The notes below the pieces were generated by a model, which did no database searches, had not been told where the DNA came from, and worked only from the letters and a program-made list of their open reading frames with translations. A stretch of DNA of 64,000 bases. Source: Isoetes taiwanensis (taxonomy: Eukaryota > Streptophyta > Lycopodiopsida > Isoetales > Isoetaceae). This document shows, piece after piece, positions 60,501 through 64,000 of this stretch. A program made the position numbers and the translations under genes. Every line of letters begins with the position of its first letter. Position 1 is the stretch's first letter. The stretch lies in assembly GCA_021234155.1 (NCBI GenBank), contig JAJEKV010000062.1, forward strand, positions 8,168,083-8,232,082, read 5' to 3'.

Positions 60501-62675
60501 TCCTTTCTTATTTCTAATCACAACCAACAAAAGCAGCCATGCGACTTCAAAGCCAAGAGCCACATTCGCCGCGGGATCGCTTTCCAAGACTGACCAAGCT
60601 AACGGGGATATTCATGCCTCGTTCTCATCTCAGGCTTAATGCCTTGAATCCAGCCTGTGGGAACTCCATAGCTCTGCCAAATAAAAGCCGCGTAAGAATT
60701 GAGTGCTCAAAGGCATCTTCATTTAGATTTTTAGAGACGCCTTTATTGTGGGAAGCCGTGATGCATCAATTTTATAACCCCTCGTTTAGGAGAAGCCGAA
60801 TAACAGAATGCTCAAAGGCCTCTTTTGCTTAAATTTTTACAGAGCTTTTGCAGTGGGGAAGCTCCATCTAACATCAAAGCTCGGCCCCATCTAAAACCCA
60901 GAACCTAATGTTGAAAAGCATTTTGCTTAAATTTTTATAGAAATTTTAAAATCGCCAAAGCCATCAGATTGCAGCTTCGATTGCTTCGCCAGAGATGAGG
61001 CTCTCTAAAACTATTAACTGATTGGGGTAAATATAATCTAGATAGAACCATACCTGGGTTTTGGGTTGTCTCTCCGTTTTGTCTCTGCTCGGTGGAGCTC
61101 TAGGACACACCAGAACGCTTTGTCAGAGAAGGCATTATTCTGTAATGTTGGAATTTTTGATAGCCATCGCTGTGCACACGCTTTCTTGCTCCATTTTTGA
61201 GCGGCATAGGTGTTGTGTGTGGTAGGAGGGATGCTATCTCACGGGTGGATAGCCATCCGGAAGTTTAAATTGTTAAAAATCCATGGATCCATGGAGGTCT
61301 TGAGCTATGGCATAATTCTCATTCAGCTGAATCTGTCCTATTATGTCATACCATGAATGCATCCACCATAGCTGGTCTATATGCAATTTGAAGACGCATG
61401 GCAGTTCCGGTTATGGAGGCGGATGGTCTGTCGGTTATGGAGGCGGAAGCTGGGAGCAAATAAATATGGAATTTTGTAAGAACTTGGGTTGCTCAAATTT
61501 CCTTAAGAACCCACTGAAAAAAAATGTAGTTTCCAAAAACATACGTAATTTAATTTTACTCCACTTAATTACTAAAATCAAAAGATAGCTAATTCCAAAT
61601 GCCACTTTGTAAACCGTTTTTTTAATAATAATATATATAGAAGGAATATATAGAAGGATAAGTCCCTTTTCCTGTGAATTTGATTGTATTATGCTTGAAA
61701 ATGCAATTAAGTAAGTTAGATTGTAGTACAATTTTTGTATAAAGCTTAAAATGCTTTGTAATAGGTTAAGTAGAATAGGTTCCAAAGACAAAGAAATCAA
61801 CTTTGGCTCAAAAATCGGCCAAACTGGAAGTCGATCCGCCCCTAAATCAACTCTAAGGTTTCAAGGACGTTAAAAGCTGCTACAATCAACCCCAAACCGT
61901 GATTTGGGACAAAATTGATTGGAAAATTTGTGCTAAGAGATAGTAAATTGCTTAGAATTTTTAGGAACCTAGTTTAGAAGTTAATTTCAGCAAAGAATCA
62001 TCAAAAATGGCAAGTTCGGGCCAAACCGTGACCAACTAATAATCCGTCTGCGTTGCCGACACACGCATGTTCGCCTTGAACCAACGGTTACCTCAAATTG
62101 ACACTTTTAGATGTTCATTTTGCTTAAAACAAGTTCTTAGCTAGATTAGAATCCACCCAAATAGGCATGTTAGCATCTTAGAACCCCTAGAAATGTCTAA
62201 TCACCTCCCAAATCTACCAAACCGTCGAGTCCGCCAAATCGCTCTCTAACTGTAGCCTCGTTACGAACCGACTGGTTGACTCATTTTGGTCTGATTGGCC
62301 AAATTTGACCCAACAAACCGCCATATAGTGTTTTTGCCATGTTTTGCTTAGATTTGCACTTCATGGTAGCTCATTGGACATCCATAGCCTTAGGAACAAA
62401 ACCGCCCTATCAAGAACCCTCAGGCACGTAACCCGAAAGTAACCCTAGTCTATGTAAATCTCATTTGCCATTTTCCTTCAATTAAACCGCTTTGCCATCT
62501 TAGGCGATTTCCTAAACTTCTCATCAATCCTTCCAACCATTTTTTACACCTCCACTCACCAATGGTGCTCAAGAGTTTTGTCCCATGGTACGATGTCGGT
62601 AACCATATCCATGATTTCCTCACGAAGAGGCCTTCATGTGTTCGACCATCTCTTCACTCCATGCAATCTTGGACT
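57600..62675. other. long stretch without a recognised gene
   Basis: No family resemblance was found on either strand. Around 58,150-58,480 two short coding-like pieces (LASIAPLSIFIGPQYDINIL; then, after TTACAG at about 58,374, a piece ending GSHGFGLMYRFK) may be exon scraps of an unknown gene. Loosely repeated words (GAATGCTCAAAGGC, TTGCTTAAATTTTTA) occur at about 60,701, 60,806 and 60,920. Confidence 0.4.
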
Positions 62676-64000
62676 GTGACACCCTTCTATAATCGACATC
62701 ATTTGCTGACATGACCGCCAGATCCTACCCTAGGAAGTTAGCTGTCACTAGGGAGGGAAATAGTATCCCTAGATTCTAGCCAAGCCTTAGGGGAGGATCC
62801 AAGGGCAAACCACCGGTGGGATAGACAAGAGCCATGCCCGGACTACGACCCGCAAGCAATAGGCATAGATATTCACCCCATGCAGCCTCGCCTCTATTCA
62901 TGCAATATAAGGCAATCAATAAGGTGGGGAAGCCCCTCACTCCAGCCTTTTGACCTAGCCACCTCGACACTCTCCTCAAGGGAGCAAAGCCACATTCACG
63001 ATCGCAGTCCCTGAGTGGCCATGTACCACCTGCGATAACACGTGACCACCGACCTAAATCGGCAGGATTACGTAACGCCTAGGGGAAGAAAACCCGAAAG
63101 CAGAGAGGCTAATAAGGATCGAGGCTTATAGCCGCATGATGAGGAAATCAGCGCCTATGAGCCACCAATCGGGCATCACGTTCTAACGCCAATAATATCG
63201 ATGGAGAGGAGTACATTTGGCAAAATCCATATCCTCAACCTTCCTCATCGTCAAGAAGAAGGGCTTACCACGCAGCTCTTAGGCTTCGATGGCAAAGGAG
63301 TAAAGAAAAGTTTACTCTACCACTACTCCTACCGAAAAATCCTTAAGGGAACTAGCAGAGCTTTAATAATTTCACGGAGACAATGTCGATATAGCGTTCT
63401 ATGAACGATAAGGAGATGTATCGTCAACAGAACCAATCATCCCGCAGGGAGGAGTTTCAAAATACAAAGCAAGATTGTACAAACCAGAAGAGGGCCCGCC
63501 TCTAGCCGGCATTGCCTGTGAGGCGCAGAGGCATCCAAGAGCATCAACTGAGAGTGCAACTACCATGCGTGGAGGATTCAAGCGAAGATCTCTTTGGCAT
63601 TAGACGCCTACGCATCGGGGCGTACCGTGAGAAAGGGCACAGTTCGAAGCGCCATAGGAAAGGGTAAGGCACTGCACTATCTTCTCCAGCCCTACCAAGG
63701 GCGCATGATAAGCTACGTGGAGTTCAGCCCATCAGGAGAAGAGTCGCGGGCGCCCTCATAGCATCAAGCCGGGCAGCACTGCCAAATCCCGCAACGGATC
63801 ATAATAATTTCTAAAAGATCCGCGGGCACTCTACCGCCAGGGACCACCTCGGATCTAATCTGACTAGTGGCGTAATCCGCATCTCAACTCCCCCGCACTC
63901 CCAAATGGCTCGAGCCCCTCGGCGATCTTCTAGGAATATCTTGGCGGAACGCCGGCAAAGGACTTAGCAAATACGTAACCGGAACGAAGCAATAATGCAA
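62676..64000. repeat. GC-richer repeat-like stretch, cut by window end
   Basis: From TGTGACACCC (about 62,676) base composition becomes clearly richer in G and C than the preceding 5 kb, resembling the change at the 54,116 LTR. No coding sequence is supported. It may be the LTR or untranslated part of another element, but no second boundary is visible. Confidence 0.3.

Overview
The window looks like nuclear DNA of a land plant. It has spliced genes with plant-only families (an SKIP14-type F-box protein, a plastid-targeted protein, a Myb/SANT trihelix-like protein), plant-type Ty1/copia and Ty3/gypsy fossils, LINEs with A or ATTAA tails, tRNA-derived SINEs and long (GA)n tracts. The DUF7869-type gene, the sparse genes and the old insertions suggest a seedless vascular plant, most likely a fern. 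That is an inference from family distribution as I know it, not something the sequence proves.

Layout. 1-950: no gene. 953-10,058: a divergent pair around a striking palindrome array. On the minus strand (3613 to 953) is a DUF7869 transposase-like gene whose N-terminus repeats a PPPxxFTP motif. On the plus strand (about 5,050-10,058) is a multi-exon gene with an acidic N-terminus, a ParB-like domain and a beta-class DNA methyltransferase. The 16-bp palindrome GGTATAAATTTATACC recurs between them (3,635-4,413, and 5,013-5,028), with a second cluster inside the methyltransferase gene (8,119-8,352). I consider this unit the best candidate for an undescribed system. 11,370-16,310: a rearranged Ty1/copia fossil. 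16,599-18,040: a decayed, intron-bearing copy of an AAMP-like WD40 gene. 18,041-22,900: no intact gene; simple repeats and a LINE scrap.

22,997-34,756 is the genic core: a Myb/SANT-domain protein (23,114-24,301), an uncertain small gene (24,479-25,032), an SKIP14-like F-box gene (28,160-30,283, +) and, convergent with it, a ten-exon plastid membrane protein gene (34,756-31,031, -). The last two have clean splice sites and are the most credible working host genes here.

35,500-64,000 is mostly repeats: a 5'-truncated LINE with a poly(A) tail (35,523-37,507), a Ty3/gypsy pol fossil (about 41,070-38,456, -), a compact LTR element with paired 800-bp LTRs and a zinc-knuckle ORF but no pol (44,161-47,562), a probable LTR on the minus strand (about 48,415-49,600), a second LINE with an (ATTAA)n tail (about 49,790-51,238), a SINE (51,959-52,252), a Ty3/gypsy RT fossil (53,434-54,115), and a 1.64-kb LTR with primer-binding site (54,116-55,770) inserted at that fossil. 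The gag position of that last element carries sequence unmistakably related to histone H3 (56,323-57,547). From about 57,600 to 62,670 I recognise no gene; 62,676-64,000 is a GC-richer, repeat-like stretch cut by the window end.
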